Part shown: one piece after another, positions 23,613-35,358 of the stretch
Layout: the number at the start of each line of letters is the position of its first letter
Position numbering within the stretch: position 1 is the first letter of the stretch
DNA from: Ephemerocybe angulata
Lineage: Eukaryota > Basidiomycota > Agaricomycetes > Agaricales > Psathyrellaceae
NCBI GenBank assembly: GCA_013368325.1
Contig: JAACJK010000001.1
Location: 3,286,001-3,350,000, forward strand
Direction of reading: 5' to 3'
DNA length: 64,000 bases
Notes under the pieces: model-generated
Seen by the model: only the letters and a program-made list of their open reading frames with translations
Databases searched by the model: none
Told to the model about the DNA's origin: nothing
Program-made: the position numbers and the translations under genes

Positions 23613-24920
23613 GGAACGGCGCGTGGTTGAGGAAGTTGGTGGTGGGAGGAGAGAGTCGGGGTTCTGGGTATGAGAGTTCGTCAACGCCTGCGATGATGAC
23701 GGCGGCGCCGTCGCGGTCGATCGCGAGCGACGTCCAGGGCGTAGATCTGGGGACATCTTGGCTCGTCATCTAATCTAATCTCCCTGGATCGGATGTTGCC
23801 GCCGGACCATCTCACGGGCGACCACTTGGAGCCTGGAGGCTTCTTCTTGGTTCTTCCTCTCACCATCATGAAATGCACTCACCCTGTACTAAGTATTCGA
23901 ATAACCGCCCGTCCAAATCGCATTTTCTAATGTAGAGGTATACGGTATGCTTGACTGACAACTGCCACCAACCGCAAGTTGTACACTCCGTCGTCCGATT
24001 GTGCACTATTAATAGGTCGACCCGACGCAACTCAGCCGACCCCTCATCTCAACGGCGGAGAGGGGAGGACTAGATGTAGACGAAGGGATTCACTATAGCG
24101 GCTTACAGGCAGGCGCTTCCAACATTCGCGCAGTCCAAGCTCCCCATCACCTTGGAAGGCCATGAAAAGCGCCTTACACCCACCTCCAGGCCACCTGACG
24201 CCTTCAGGTCTTCGGGACCAAAATATCTTCAGGCATTGGAAGATCACCCCACCACATCAGCATACAATGTCCAACCGAGGCTTCGACTCCCATGTCAGGC
24301 CCTCTCTGTCTCCAGCCCCCAAGCATTTGTCGTATAGATCACTGATGCGAGTACGAGACGAGGACGATATTCATTCATTGCATTCGAAGCACTCAACGAA
24401 GACAGGCAGCCCAAAGCCCCTCCCTCTTCCTTCTTGTTCGAAAGTGAATGGAAACATCGAAATACCGGGCATCATGGTCTGCCCTATTCCACATCCTGAA
24501 CCCCCCTCGCCCTCGCGACGCTCGACGGTGCAAAAGCCCTCTGCAAACGACCTTCCCAATTTCCTCTACCCCCTGCCTGCCTTGCCACTCCACCCAGCGC
24601 CCTCGTGTCTCGTCTGATGCCCGAGCCCAGCTGACGCAGACAATCCAATTTTCATCACGACTGGGTCGCGCTACTCTACTTCTTATTATGTTCAATCGCC
24701 AGTGGCACTGAGAAGCTTACCTGGAAATCAACAAAAGCCTCCGTTCAGAAGCCTCAGCAACGTATGGAAAGTCATCAACACCGGGGTACATAAGAAAAGC
24801 CTGCAGGAGACATGGTATGCCCAGGGCTGTCAATTCTTTCTTAACGTTACCTGGCTAGGGCCGTTTTGCCCGTCCGTCACTCTCTTTCTTTCGTTCCTGT
24901 TCGTCTATTTGCTCGTGGCG
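23613..24920. other. Intergenic region with one weak Ser/Pro-rich frame
   Basis: A plus-strand frame at 24162-24617 (151 codons) is rich in Ser, Pro and His and has no recognisable domain. It could be a spurious frame, an exon of an unannotated gene or 5' sequence of the next gene, and is not listed as a CDS. The rest is promoter-like sequence. Confidence 0.4.
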
Positions 24921-26599
24921 ATGGTGCATCCTAACTACTCTCAGTGAGTGCCCAAGTTCCCTTCTGTGCGAGTCTTCGCATACTGACGCGTCAATTTTCA
25001 AGATTCGTCCAGTTCTGCGTCCAATATGCAAGCGTCAGTACGTATCCGTCCATCCATCCCCCTCAACATACATACCGCCCGAACTCCCGAATCCATCGAT
25101 CCATCTCGGCGCCCGAAACATACTCACGCTCACCAAACGATCGATCTGCTCCTGTAGCCCTGATCTACTACGACTGGGTCCTCACGTTCGAGCGCGAGGT
25201 GAAGTACATATGGCGGCGGCCTGCGTCCATCGCCATGGTCCTTGTGGTGTTTTGCCGGTACTCGCTGGTCGCGAATGTGGTGTTTGCGTTGGGGTTGGTG
25301 GATAAGCTTAATGGAAAAGGGGTGCGTTCTTCCTGCGTGACTGACTGTTCTTTCGGTGGTGGCTAATATAATGTTCGTGCATAGTTCGTACTCTTAAACT
25401 GTTATCTTGACGCTGGCTTGGAAGACCTCCGCTAACCTCCTTGGCTGTGAAGATGTGACTTTGCGTATGTCATTGCAGCTGCGCTCAGCCTTCTAGGGCG
25501 GCTTGGGATTCTAGGTACGCAGCTCTCCACCACACCTCATCCCATCCCATAATGCTCGTACTTCAGCCATCCTGGGCGCCCGAACGTGCGCCATGTTCCA
25601 GCATAACAAGTACATGGTCGCTTTCTTCTCATTACTCGGGCTGGCCGTGATGGGTCTCGCCATCGCACACGTTCCATACGTCTCGTGTACCGGGAATGGA
25701 CGAAAGCCACCCAAGTAAGTCTCCCATCCCCCTGGAATGCGAACTACACTAGTGACTAACGCTTATGAAATAGACCTTCCCCTGGGGACGTCCTGAGCAT
25801 CATGACCGTGATCTACGAGCTCCTCTCCACCATATGTCTCGCGTACGGCTGTCTACGCAGTATGAAGAAGACTGCGCCAATTACAGGTCGGGGCAAGAGC
25901 AAGTTTGGCTGGGATACGAGGGGCCTGGTGTTCTTGATGCTCCGGGAGGGGTTGTTGTATACGGGGTTTGTGTCGCTCTTCACGACGTCTGCTATGATTC
26001 TTGTATATGTGAGTGAATGGTGTTCGGGGAATGTGGTGTGTGGATATTTGTGTTGACTGTTTGGTGTTACGCTGTAGACGACGAAGCCTGGGTCTTTCGC
26101 TCAGCGATCTTTAAACGCGCTTACTTTACCGTACGTCCCCCCACTTCTTGGAGCTGTAATCCCGCGGCCTTCCTTCCGTGGACCTCGCTAGCCGGGTACT
26201 CCCATGCTCTTATGCTACTCCGCACTTCTCTCGGCTTCTCGAAGCTCAGGCTCAAGCACCATACCCGAGCCAACCATATCTAACCTCGCAGCCAGCAACC
26301 ATGCTAACTTTATTTTGGCTTCTACCTCCAGAATCTCCGGGATGATGACAGTCCGCTTCCTCCTGCACCTGCGGGAATGGCAAAAGGGCAGTGCCGAATT
26401 CACCGCGACCGAGTTTCACCACTCGCCGACTGCGCTTGAGTTTATGAAGAACGAGGACGATTTGAACGAGGATGGGGTGCCGGGGAATACGTTTGAAAAG
26501 TCGGGGATGGAGGGGTGGAGGAGCGGGATGGGGACGATTGAGGAGGTTCCGTTGGAGGAGAGGGGTGGGCGAGGCGTAACTCAAGGTGTGGGCACCTGA
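24921..26599 (+). CDS. DUF6533-like multispanning membrane protein, tandem copy 1
   Basis: Member of a family greatly expanded in Agaricomycetes and of unknown function, with about seven predicted membrane segments. Early exons are 24921-24943, 25003-25037 and 25158-25321. The DUF6533-type signature follows the third exon start: ALIYYDWVLTFEREVKYIWR, then CRYSLVANVVFALGL. Further hydrophobic segments read AALSLLGRLGIL, AFFSLLGLAVMGLAIAHVPY, VIYELLSTICLAYGCL and LYTGFVSLFTTSAMILVY. The last exon has ISGMMTVRFLLHLREW followed by an acidic cytosolic tail. One junction around 25322-25480 could not be fixed. The same splice phases (23-nt and 35-nt first exons) occur in the two downstream copies, showing tandem duplication. 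Confidence 0.8.
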
Positions 26600-27404
26600 T
26601 ATTTTGCGAGAGGATTGAGGATGTTCACAGAGGTGGTCTTGCTCTGTGTTGTTTGGAGGGCCTTTCGTTTGTATTTTTATTTGTATTTTATGGGTAGACT
26701 GTATTTCGCTGTATGTAATCCAAGACCTAAAAGGCTCTTCAGACTCTACTCTCTCCCTGACCCCCCATGTTTTGCAGGCGCTGTGAACTGGATCTTATCT
26801 TATCAGTGACTAGCACAGTATACATTCCCACGCTTCATCCCTGTCTGCGCAACAGCGAGCGTCGGCATTCTTCTTCACCACGACGACCTCCTCAATGCCT
26901 AATCGTATTCCCTGCTTGAAATCTTATGTGGCTTGAGTAGAGCATTACTCGCTGGGGTTCCGAAGTCCAAACGCCTGCAAACGCCTTCGCTCACCTTCGA
27001 CACTCCCGTCTCCATGTGGACCTGAATGAATGGAATCATCATATATCGCCGAGAAGGTGGCGGGTTGCGGGGTTCCTCAAGATACCGTCGAGAAACTATC
27101 CCACCGAAGACCGCGACGCCGCCCCGCGCTCAGGCCGTGTAGATGGTCCAAAAGCAACTGATGATGAATCATACCTAGTTACCGTTGATTGTGCAGGTTT
27201 AAGAAGCAGTGAGGAAGAACAGAGGTATGTATTGATTCGTGGCTTGGCGCGAGGCGCAGCCATATGAAAAATAGACTCGAGAGAAGGGTGGGGCGGCGAA
27301 AAGGCCCGAGGGTTCTGAATGACAGGTCGCCTTATAGACTCTTGGTTGCCGTCGTGTTCGCTTTCTCCAATGAGCCACCTTTCTCTTTCTTCTTCCTTCA
27401 TGCC
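26600..27404. other. Spacer between DUF6533-like copies 1 and 2
   Basis: About 800 bases containing the 3' UTR of copy 1 and the promoter of copy 2. Open frames have no recognisable content. Confidence 0.45.
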
Positions 27405-29203
27405 ATGGCTCGGTTGACCCAAACGCAGTATGTATCTCTCGGTTTCTCGTGTTATAAGGCGTTTGCTCACCGGTGTATTGCAGGTTTGTTCAGTTCTGCG
27501 TTCAATATGCTAGCATCGGTGAATTTGCTAAAGGATGCGTCGGCTAAGGGTCTTCCTGCTAATGACGAACGCAGCCCTGATCTACTATGACTTCTCGCTG
27601 ACCTTCGAGCGAGAGTTACGCTACATCTGGAGGAGGCCCATATCTATCTCGATGCTGTTGCTCATATTCTGCCGATACTCTCTTGTGGCAAATGTCGTCT
27701 TCGCTCTGGGTCTTGTTAACAAACTGAATGGAACAAGGGTAAGCCAAGATCGGCCTTTACTTATCTCTCCCTGCACCTGTACGCTAACTTCTTCTTCCAT
27801 GTATCACCAGTTCGTCAAGCTTCCTTTGCGATACTGTGGTAAGACGGCAAGGGATGTTCATTAAACATCAACTTCTTGTCAGTTGTGACAGCGCATACAT
27901 CATTGCAGCTTCACTCAGCCTTCTTGGCCGCATTGGAATTCTGTGTAAGTTACCCTAAACCCGGTCAAATCGAAGGCTGACCCAACCATTTGTCTCAGCC
28001 ATTTTGGGCGCTAGAACCTGTGCCATCTTCCAACACAATCGAATTATGGTCGCGTTCTTCTCGCTACTAGGCTTGGCTGTGATGATCCTCGCCGTTGTAC
28101 GTTGCTTATTCTTCGCTTATTCTCACATCGAAGAGTGTTGACATTGAGCTTTCGAAGCTTCACATACCATACGTTTCATGTAACGGGACGAAGCTCAAGC
28201 CAGAGAATAGAACGTGCGTCCTCCATCTAGTCTCACTCCCCACCTTCTGATTGCATAGCAGAGGTATGGGATTTGGCGTTTCGCGCCGTGTCAAGATTGC
28301 TCATCAGGTTTCTTCGCGTAGCGGTCGATCTGCTTAGCGTTCTGACTGTTGTGTATGAGCTGCTATCCACTGCCCTGCTCGCCTTTGGATGTATCAGAAC
28401 GCTCAGGGTAGCTGGCATGTTCAAGTGGGATAAAAAGAGTCTCGTGTTTCTAATTCTCCAGGAAGGTAGGTGAAAAGGGACTTCCGTAGCTGCGTTTTCG
28501 CTGACAGTCATTTCTTATCCACAGGCTTACTCTACACAGGGTATATTTTAGGCCTTTCTCCATAGAAGTAATAGGCTAACGGGGAGCGTGCCTTAGATTT
28601 GTCTCGCTTTTTACAACAGCGGCAATGATCCTCACCTATGTAGGTCCAGAAAGCACTGTTGAGACTTGATGCTGATCGTCAATTAATAGGTTGCCCCGGT
28701 AAACATTCGTCCGACTGACCTCCGTCCAGCTCGCACTGACACAGATTACTTCAGCTTGGATCCTTTGCACAACGGTCCTTGAATGCCTTGACGTTGCCGT
28801 ACGTACCGAATTTTCACCCCTGCGATTATAGCGGCCCACTAATGCACACCGCATTCTTTTCTATTTATCCCTCAACGATTGTCGCTCCCTTAGGATATCT
28901 GGCATGATGACAGCGCGCTTTCTACTGCACGTCCGCGGATGGAGAAAGGGCCAATTTACTGAAACCCACCTACACGTCGCCCCAAGCGAAATGGAATTTC
29001 AAGTCGCTGAAGCAAGCTACAATCCCAAGTCTGGGAAGGCAGTTGAGCACAGTGAGCGTGCCCCACGGCGGCGGCCGAGTTCGGGCGGCGATATCATTCC
29101 TCTGGAAAGTAGAAGGCGTATGGGGGATTTAGAAGGTCGGTCTCTGGGGGAAGAGAGGTCGCCTTCGACCGTCCAAGGCGATCCTGCTCATCTACGAAGC
29201 TGA
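27405..29203 (+). CDS. DUF6533-like multispanning membrane protein, tandem copy 2
   Basis: Paralogue of the 24921 gene with the same exon pattern: 27405-27427, 27484-27518, 27575-27738, then several short exons to 29203. The signature ALIYYDFSLTFERELRYIW is followed by the hydrophobic stretches CRYSLVANVVFALGL, AASLSLLGRIGIL, AFFSLLGLAVMILAVL, VVYELLSTALLAFGCI and a Phe-rich TFVSLF-type segment. The last exon carries ISGMMTARFLLHVRGW and an Arg/Ser-rich tail. The junction between 27838 and 27888 does not keep frame with simple GT..AG choices, so a noncanonical splice or a small lesion is possible there. Confidence 0.75.
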
Positions 29204-30364
29204 TGGAACTCTATGAGAGGCTAAAAGGAAGTACTGCACAGTGTATGTCCTGTATGTGGGGACGTCAATGAAACAGCGCTTGGAGATTTCTTTTCTTCCT
29301 CCTGATTATCTTTGGAGGGAATCTTTTGCCTTATATCATTGGCAGTGGCACGAGTGCTTCTCAGGATTTAAAGTTGGACACGAAATGCTGCTTGCCTGCC
29401 AGGCGCTGTCTCTCAGGCTGAAGTTATTCTCGCTCAGCAGCTTTTCTTTATGCCCTTTTGCTTCGCCCATTTGGTACTCCTCTGTCGGGGAAAAGGGACG
29501 ATGTCCGGGATGGGCGTTGTTTGCGGTGGATACCCTCGGAAGTTCAAAGATGACGAGCGCTCGGGGGATCGTATCATTGTACCCTCCATCCATCGGATTA
29601 GATGGAGTGGCGTCCACTGATCAGCCAAGTATCTTCTCTTGGTCTACAAACGGCTACATTGACGAAGGAATTTGAAATGCCTGTGCTGTTCTGAATCCTG
29701 TGAGGTATTTTTCCGATTCGAAACATAGACTTGAAACATCAAAGACTATTATAAGGTCTCTATAAGTATAACTTTACGCCAGATGTGACGGCAGGGAAAT
29801 CCTATTCAGTGCCCGCTCGGAGGCTGGGTATGCTGAGGCTGGACGGAGCACTGGTGCCGCATCCACTCATCATGTTTATCATGGAACTTTCTTGCTAATG
29901 CGGGCCTTTGCAAGGTGCTTCCCCGTCAACAGATACCGATTGAGAGAAGGAATGGTTTGGACACCCTCGACACCCGATCTCTACAACGTACAACAACCGC
30001 TCTTAAAACCATGCTAAACTAGCTGTTTCTCTGCTCAATCGGTTGGTTTCAAGCTCAAATTAGAGCGCATTTGAAGCGCCAAGTGGATAAGATAAGAGGG
30101 CGATGTGCTTGGATCTCCACATGTGCCCATTCCCATAAGCGCGGCGCTATTCCTCGCTATTCCCCCCGCTGATCATCAGGAACATACCCAATCCAATCAG
30201 GTTCACCTCCGTCAACCTCCGCACACCCAGATCTCAACTTGAAACCTCTACAGTCACCGTCATCGTGGCAAATGCTGTGCCCTTGCCGAACCTTTATATG
30301 AGACGACCACCGATGCAAAGCGCCTTTTTCTCATTGGGCTGGTTCCCACTCATTCTGCGTCTAG
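29204..30364. other. Spacer between DUF6533-like copies 2 and 3
   Basis: About 1.2 kb. Plus-strand frames around 29240-29680 have no family signature. The final 100 bases are the likely promoter of copy 3. Confidence 0.45.
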
Positions 30365-32205
30365 ATGACCGCCACCACCCAAGTCCAGTGCGTCTTCTTT
30401 CGTTTTCGGATTGCAACCGTTATCTGGCATGCTGATACACCGATTTGGCTCCAGATTTGTGCAGTTTTGCATTCAGTACTCCAGCATCGGTGCGTTCCCT
30501 GTTTCCTATGCCCTACACCGATACCCGAACTACTTTTAACGACGACTACATTCAACCTCTGTCTCCTTGTGCCATGCAGCCTTGATCTACTATGACTACG
30601 CCCTCACATTCAAGCGCGAAGTTAAATACGTCTGGAACAGGCCCTTCCATATTCTGACGGTCATGTTCTTCTTCTGCCGCTTCTCACTCCTGTCCAATCC
30701 GATATTCCTTCATGGTCTGAAGAACAAACTCGGGGTGAGTGAAACTTGTCGTGCTTCTTTGCTGCCTCATTGCTCACTCGGGGTCGTTTGACAGTAAGTG
30801 CCAAGGGTTTAGACGAGGATAACCATCACAGTCCATGCTCAACAAATGCCGGTGCCCACAGTTGCGACACGGCCTACACGATTGCTGCTTGCCTCGGTGT
30901 GCTGGGAAGGATTGGTATCCTCGGTCAGTCCCTCGACCGTGTCATCCGCCCTCCAGGATCCTGACTCTTGCTTTTAGCCATCCTTGGGGTACGAACCTGT
31001 GCTCTATACCAGTACAATCGATTCATCGTGGGACTCTTCGGTCTGCTGGGTACCCTCGTCGCTGTTGCAGCCATCGTGAGTCTACTTCATATGTTTAAAC
31101 TATCTTCAAGCTGATTGTGTGAGAAAGCTGCATGTTCCCAATGTATCTTGCACTGGGACCAAAGTTTTAAACAACCCAGGAGTCAGGGTCTGTGAGTATC
31201 GTCGTTCTCGCAAGGCTACCGAAGCCCTGATCGCTTTCTCTTAGCGACGGACCTCTTGAGTACCAGCACTGTTGTATTCGAGCTGCTATCCACAGCCTTC
31301 GTCGTTGCGAGCTGTCTCCGGAACATGAAGTCCATCGGATCGCTAAAGCTGCAGAAGAATAGTCTCCTCTACCTCATGCTCAAAGAAGGTACGTACTCCT
31401 GGTCCTCGCTAATTACAAGGTCTCAAATCTAACGGTATACCTGTACATCGCACTTGATAGGTCTTCTGTACACTGGGTACGCCTTTACGGGCTGGTGTCC
31501 GGTTAGAGCGTGCATCTAACACTATCGCAGATTTGTTACCGCCTTTACAACAACCGCTCTGATCTTGAACTATGTGAGTGTTGTCTGCAATCATACCAAG
31601 ATCATTCTAAACTTATCGTTGTTGTAGGGAGCTCCTGTACGCCATGCCTCTGAAATGTCCTTTTTCTATCAACTAATCTCCGTCGCCTTGCAATACAGCT
31701 CGGTTCATTCTTCCAGCGTCTGCTAAACGCTCTGACAATGCCGTACGTCATTAATGATCCCTTGTTCTTCATCCACAGAACTGACAAGCGCACGTTTCAC
31801 GGAACCAGAATCTCCGGGATAATGACGGCACGCTTCCTGCTGCATGTTCGCGAGTGGCAAGGAGATAGCAACGGAGACCGTCTCGGGAACGACCTCAACA
31901 TCGAGTCGGACGACTTCGACTTTCCAGACCACATGGTGTTGAACATGGACCGCAGCCTTCCAAGTGTAAACGTTGCCTTCACGCGCTCGGTGAGCACGAT
32001 CGAGTCGTTTGGCGCAGATACCGAGATCTACTCGCACGGGCAAGCAGACTCGAACCAGGGAGTCAGATCGGATTTGGCTTCTGCTGGGCACGAGCCACCG
32101 CCATTGGCAGGTATGACGGAGAGGAAGGGTACTACGGGGGTGATGGCCATGGTCTCGTCTTGGAAACATGGGCGAAACCATGCGTCAACGTCGTCCTTGG
32201 CGTAA
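30365..32205 (+). CDS. DUF6533-like multispanning membrane protein, tandem copy 3
   Basis: Third tandem paralogue. Exon 1 encodes MTATTQVQ and splices at the same phase as in copies 1 and 2; exon 2 gives FVQFCIQYSSI; exon 3 begins ALIYYDYALTFKREVKYVW. Later membrane stretches include CRFSLLSNPIFLHGL, TAYTIAACLGVLGRIGIL, VGLFGLLGTLVAVAAI and VVFELLSTAFVVASCL. The last exon has ISGIMTARFLLHVREW and a long acidic, Ser-rich cytosolic tail. The short exon after 30735 is uncertain. This copy is the most diverged of the three in the membrane segments. Confidence 0.75.
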
Positions 32206-32909
32206 GGGACTGGCTTCATACGTAGCCACCCAAGACAAAAGCAGCACCCAAAGGGTCATCCAAAGGACATTTTAGACTAGGTTACTCCGAGCGTGAACTT
32301 GGATAGTAGGAAATGGGCAATCGAGTGTACAGTAACGGACATATATATGTATATCAATTGTATTTGTACCTGGGTGAGAGCACGAGGAGAGTCTTACGAA
32401 GTAGCGGCCCCTCCTGTTTGTAGGTTTCAAACATCTTGGAGTGCAAGTCGCCACCCTGCATTCAGGCGCGGCGCTTCATGGGTATGCTCGAGCGCTTAAT
32501 GGAACGCGACACATTCTTTTAGCCTCAACATGGCGCACATCATTCGTCACTTAAGGTTCAAAATGAGAATGATAGTATTGTGTTTGATGATAGCTCTTGT
32601 AAGGATGTATGTAGTACGCAGTGTAAAAAAGGGTGGTAGAAAGACAGAAAACAATGGTTGTCGCGGTAAGAAGTAAACCGATAGCAAGCAAGTCCGTAAG
32701 AAAGTCTACACAACAGATCACATGAAGTATCGGTAAAGAATCCAATGTTCAAACAGCATTGAAGTCAAGTATCCAAAGTTCTCCACAATGTCCAGATCAA
32801 GTCCAAGAAGTGTCCAATTGCTCGTAAGTCGTAGCATTTGTCGTAAGTAGCTCAGTGTGGATGACTGGCAGCATTCATGATCGCATGAAAGCCGGTCAAG
32901 CTGTCATTT
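32206..32909. other. Convergent intergenic region
   Basis: About 700 bases between the 3' ends of the plus-strand DUF6533-like gene and the minus-strand deacetylase. It should hold two 3' UTRs. No coding or repeat signal was recognised. Confidence 0.45.
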
Positions 32910-34298
32910 TTAGCGGCGTCCACACGTCCATGAGGCCTGCGAGAGAGAGCAATTTGTTAATCAGGCTTGCTCGGGACGAAATGAAAGGAATGTACGTACA
33001 TCGCGCACCTGAGGCGGGCTCACAAACTGGTAAGGCTCCTGACCCAGGCATTCCGCCAAAGTAACGAGTTGGTAGCCAGCAGCTTGCAGTTCACGGATGA
33101 TATTAGGAAGATCACGTCTGCGTAGCAGGTCAGTTCATTGATGTGCAATGGAAGATTGGATGGGAACATACGGAGTGTCCGGGTTGATTTAATGGTTAAG
33201 CGTCAGGATGGTTGGGGGTCTTGAACCGATGAGGCTCGTATAGGCACCTAAGGTCTGCGCCATGCTGGCCCCCGCGGCATCACGAGAGCTTGTGGAACAA
33301 CGACATCAGTCGCATCGCCGCCGACCAAAAAGGTGATACATACTCGAAATCCCAGTTAGCAAGCGTCTGACCTCTCGCAGCTGCGACCTGTTGAACTAGA
33401 GCGTTGTACTCCCCGAACGCTGTGATATGCGGAGAACGCACCGTTAGTGATAGTTTCCCGCTCAGAGATAAAACGAGACGTACGCGGACGGGTAAAAGCG
33501 ACATATACTCCGGTAATCCTGTAGATGGCCTCTTCCACAGCCCACATCTCGACGTGCACTTTGATTCATAATTGTCAGTTTATATCTGCTGTAGCGTAGG
33601 CGCCTGCTAACGAACGTACATTGATGTTCGTTGAGGGAGTTCAGATGCAAGTGCCGCCAAGTATGCGAGGCCATTTGGTGACCATGATCATAAGCATACT
33701 TGACACGCGCCGTCATGGCCTCGTCGTAGATGCACCCAACTTCGCATAAGCACTTCAGTATACAGTCGAGAACCAGTAGATAACCGAACATGCTACTCAC
33801 AGTTGTCGCCATCTACGGGAAGGGAAACGGTTTTGTCAGTATTCAAGAACAACGCAGGAAGGAGCCTCCACGCACTAAAGAAGAAGGTGCCCTTCGCATT
33901 GGCTGCATTGAGGGTGTCAACAATCTCGTTCCTGGCAGCAGGAAGGAAGGTTTAATGATAGAAGTGTCGTAAGTCAATGTGCTCGTGCCCGACGCGTGCC
34001 GCACGAGACCGCCTTATCTCGGCCCATCTCCCCTAACAGATAGCATTCTACTCACAGCCAGATGTATGGACCGTCGTCCTAGAGGCGAAAGGGGTGGAAA
34101 AGGTCAGTCAAAAGCTAGCACACGAGTGGGCAACCGACTCACAAAGGTCAGGGCAACGGTATTGTTCACAGTACATTTCGTTATCACATCTCCAGGTGCC
34201 CTCTTCTTGATACGCTTGTCCAATCCGAATCGGAGGACAGAAGCAGAGACGAGGCTCGCAGCGAGCAGCAAAGCTACTAGGAACTTCTGGGTGAACAT
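32910..34298 (-). pseudogene. Chitin deacetylase (CE4) copy B with in-frame stop
   Basis: Ten exons join in frame: 34298-34143, 34078-34056, 33931-33876, 33812-33801, 33739-33620, 33558-33484, 33419-33344, 33288-33172, 33117-33000 and 32936-32910. They would encode 259 aa. Signal peptide MFTQKFLVALLLAASLVSAS, TFDDGP, SHTWRH, RPPFGEYN and NWDFD motifs are present. In exon 8 the conserved LNHE motif reads LNH followed by TAA (33191-33189), so translation stops after about 205 residues. The downstream sequence still encodes INPDTP and LVTLAECLGQEPYQF and keeps its splice sites. The lesion is therefore young, an allele-specific mutation, or a base-call error. All metal ligands and the catalytic His precede the stop, so a truncated product is conceivable. 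Confidence 0.82.
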
Positions 34299-35358
34299 GG
34301 CAAGACCTTGGGTCGTATCGTAACGTCTCGAGGGAAATAGAGAAGCAGAGGAGAGCAGACGGAGAGGGGAGGGTCGTAAAGTGACTAGTCGCCCAACTAG
34401 TCGTCGTAAGGGGGAGAAAAGGAGGGCGACGACCCAGTTTCCTGCATACCGAATATATACAACGGGCGCTCAATACCTGCTGTCACTGGTACGTATCAAT
34501 CGGCCGGGAGATAAGTCGAACAAGGTCTTGGCCGCCTCGCCGTGCAGGGTCCTCGATGCGGCAGCGGGCGGTGGCGTTTCCGATGTGACATGTACATTTC
34601 CCCCAACCCAACCTTTAGTACTGAGTGCTGAGGCCTCGAGGCCCAGCGCGAGGTGAAGAGTACGTACTAGCTAGGCGCCTCGGAAGGAAGCCCCGGCAGC
34701 TGTCTGGACTGTGTAATGGGGTGCGGGATGGATGAGGGACACAAACGGTGACTGGCGGAAAAGAGGCTTGACGGAGATTCATGGAATGCACCGACTCTGA
34801 GCGCCTCGCATTAGCGACCGATCGATCCGGTTGGGGACAAGGAGCATGAGCGCCTAATACTATCCCGGGTATGATCATTTTCCCAAGCTAAAACCAAACA
34901 GGCGCCGCGCCCATAGGAAGTCGGGAGATAATTCGCTTCCTCCGACCTTAGAACTCGCACAACACGTCAAAGTCAAGTGAAATAGAATGCATTTATCACT
35001 TTATATCAGAGTACGGGTGGGTATCGCAATTGCAAGTAAGGTAGTGACTAGAAGTGATTGTACGTGTTGTAGGGAGCAAGAACTAGGGTAGGTATCGCGG
35101 GGAATCGTGTGGTAGGGGGTATGTAAGAAGTCCGTGTAAAAGAGGGCGGGCCAGAGATACCAACAGATGACAAGCCACTGCCCATGTAGGCGATGAAATG
35201 TCATGTCTGCTGGATGTAATGTAGGCCAAAGGGGAAGGGTCCGTGAAGTCTCTCTATGAAGTCCGTGAAAGTGTCGTAATATGCCATGAATCGTGGGGTA
35301 TGCCGTGGGGAGGGATGTCGCGAGGGTGGATGCCATGAAGGAACTCGGTGATAAAAAC
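34299..35358. other. Spacer between deacetylase copies B and C
   Basis: About 1.06 kb containing the promoter of copy B (TATA-like gaatatatac near 34450 on the minus strand) and the 3' UTR of copy C. No gene is supported. Confidence 0.45.

Noticed and set aside
24162..24617. 151-codon Ser/Pro-rich frame
   Set aside because: Composition is low complexity, no domain was seen, and it may be promoter or UTR sequence.
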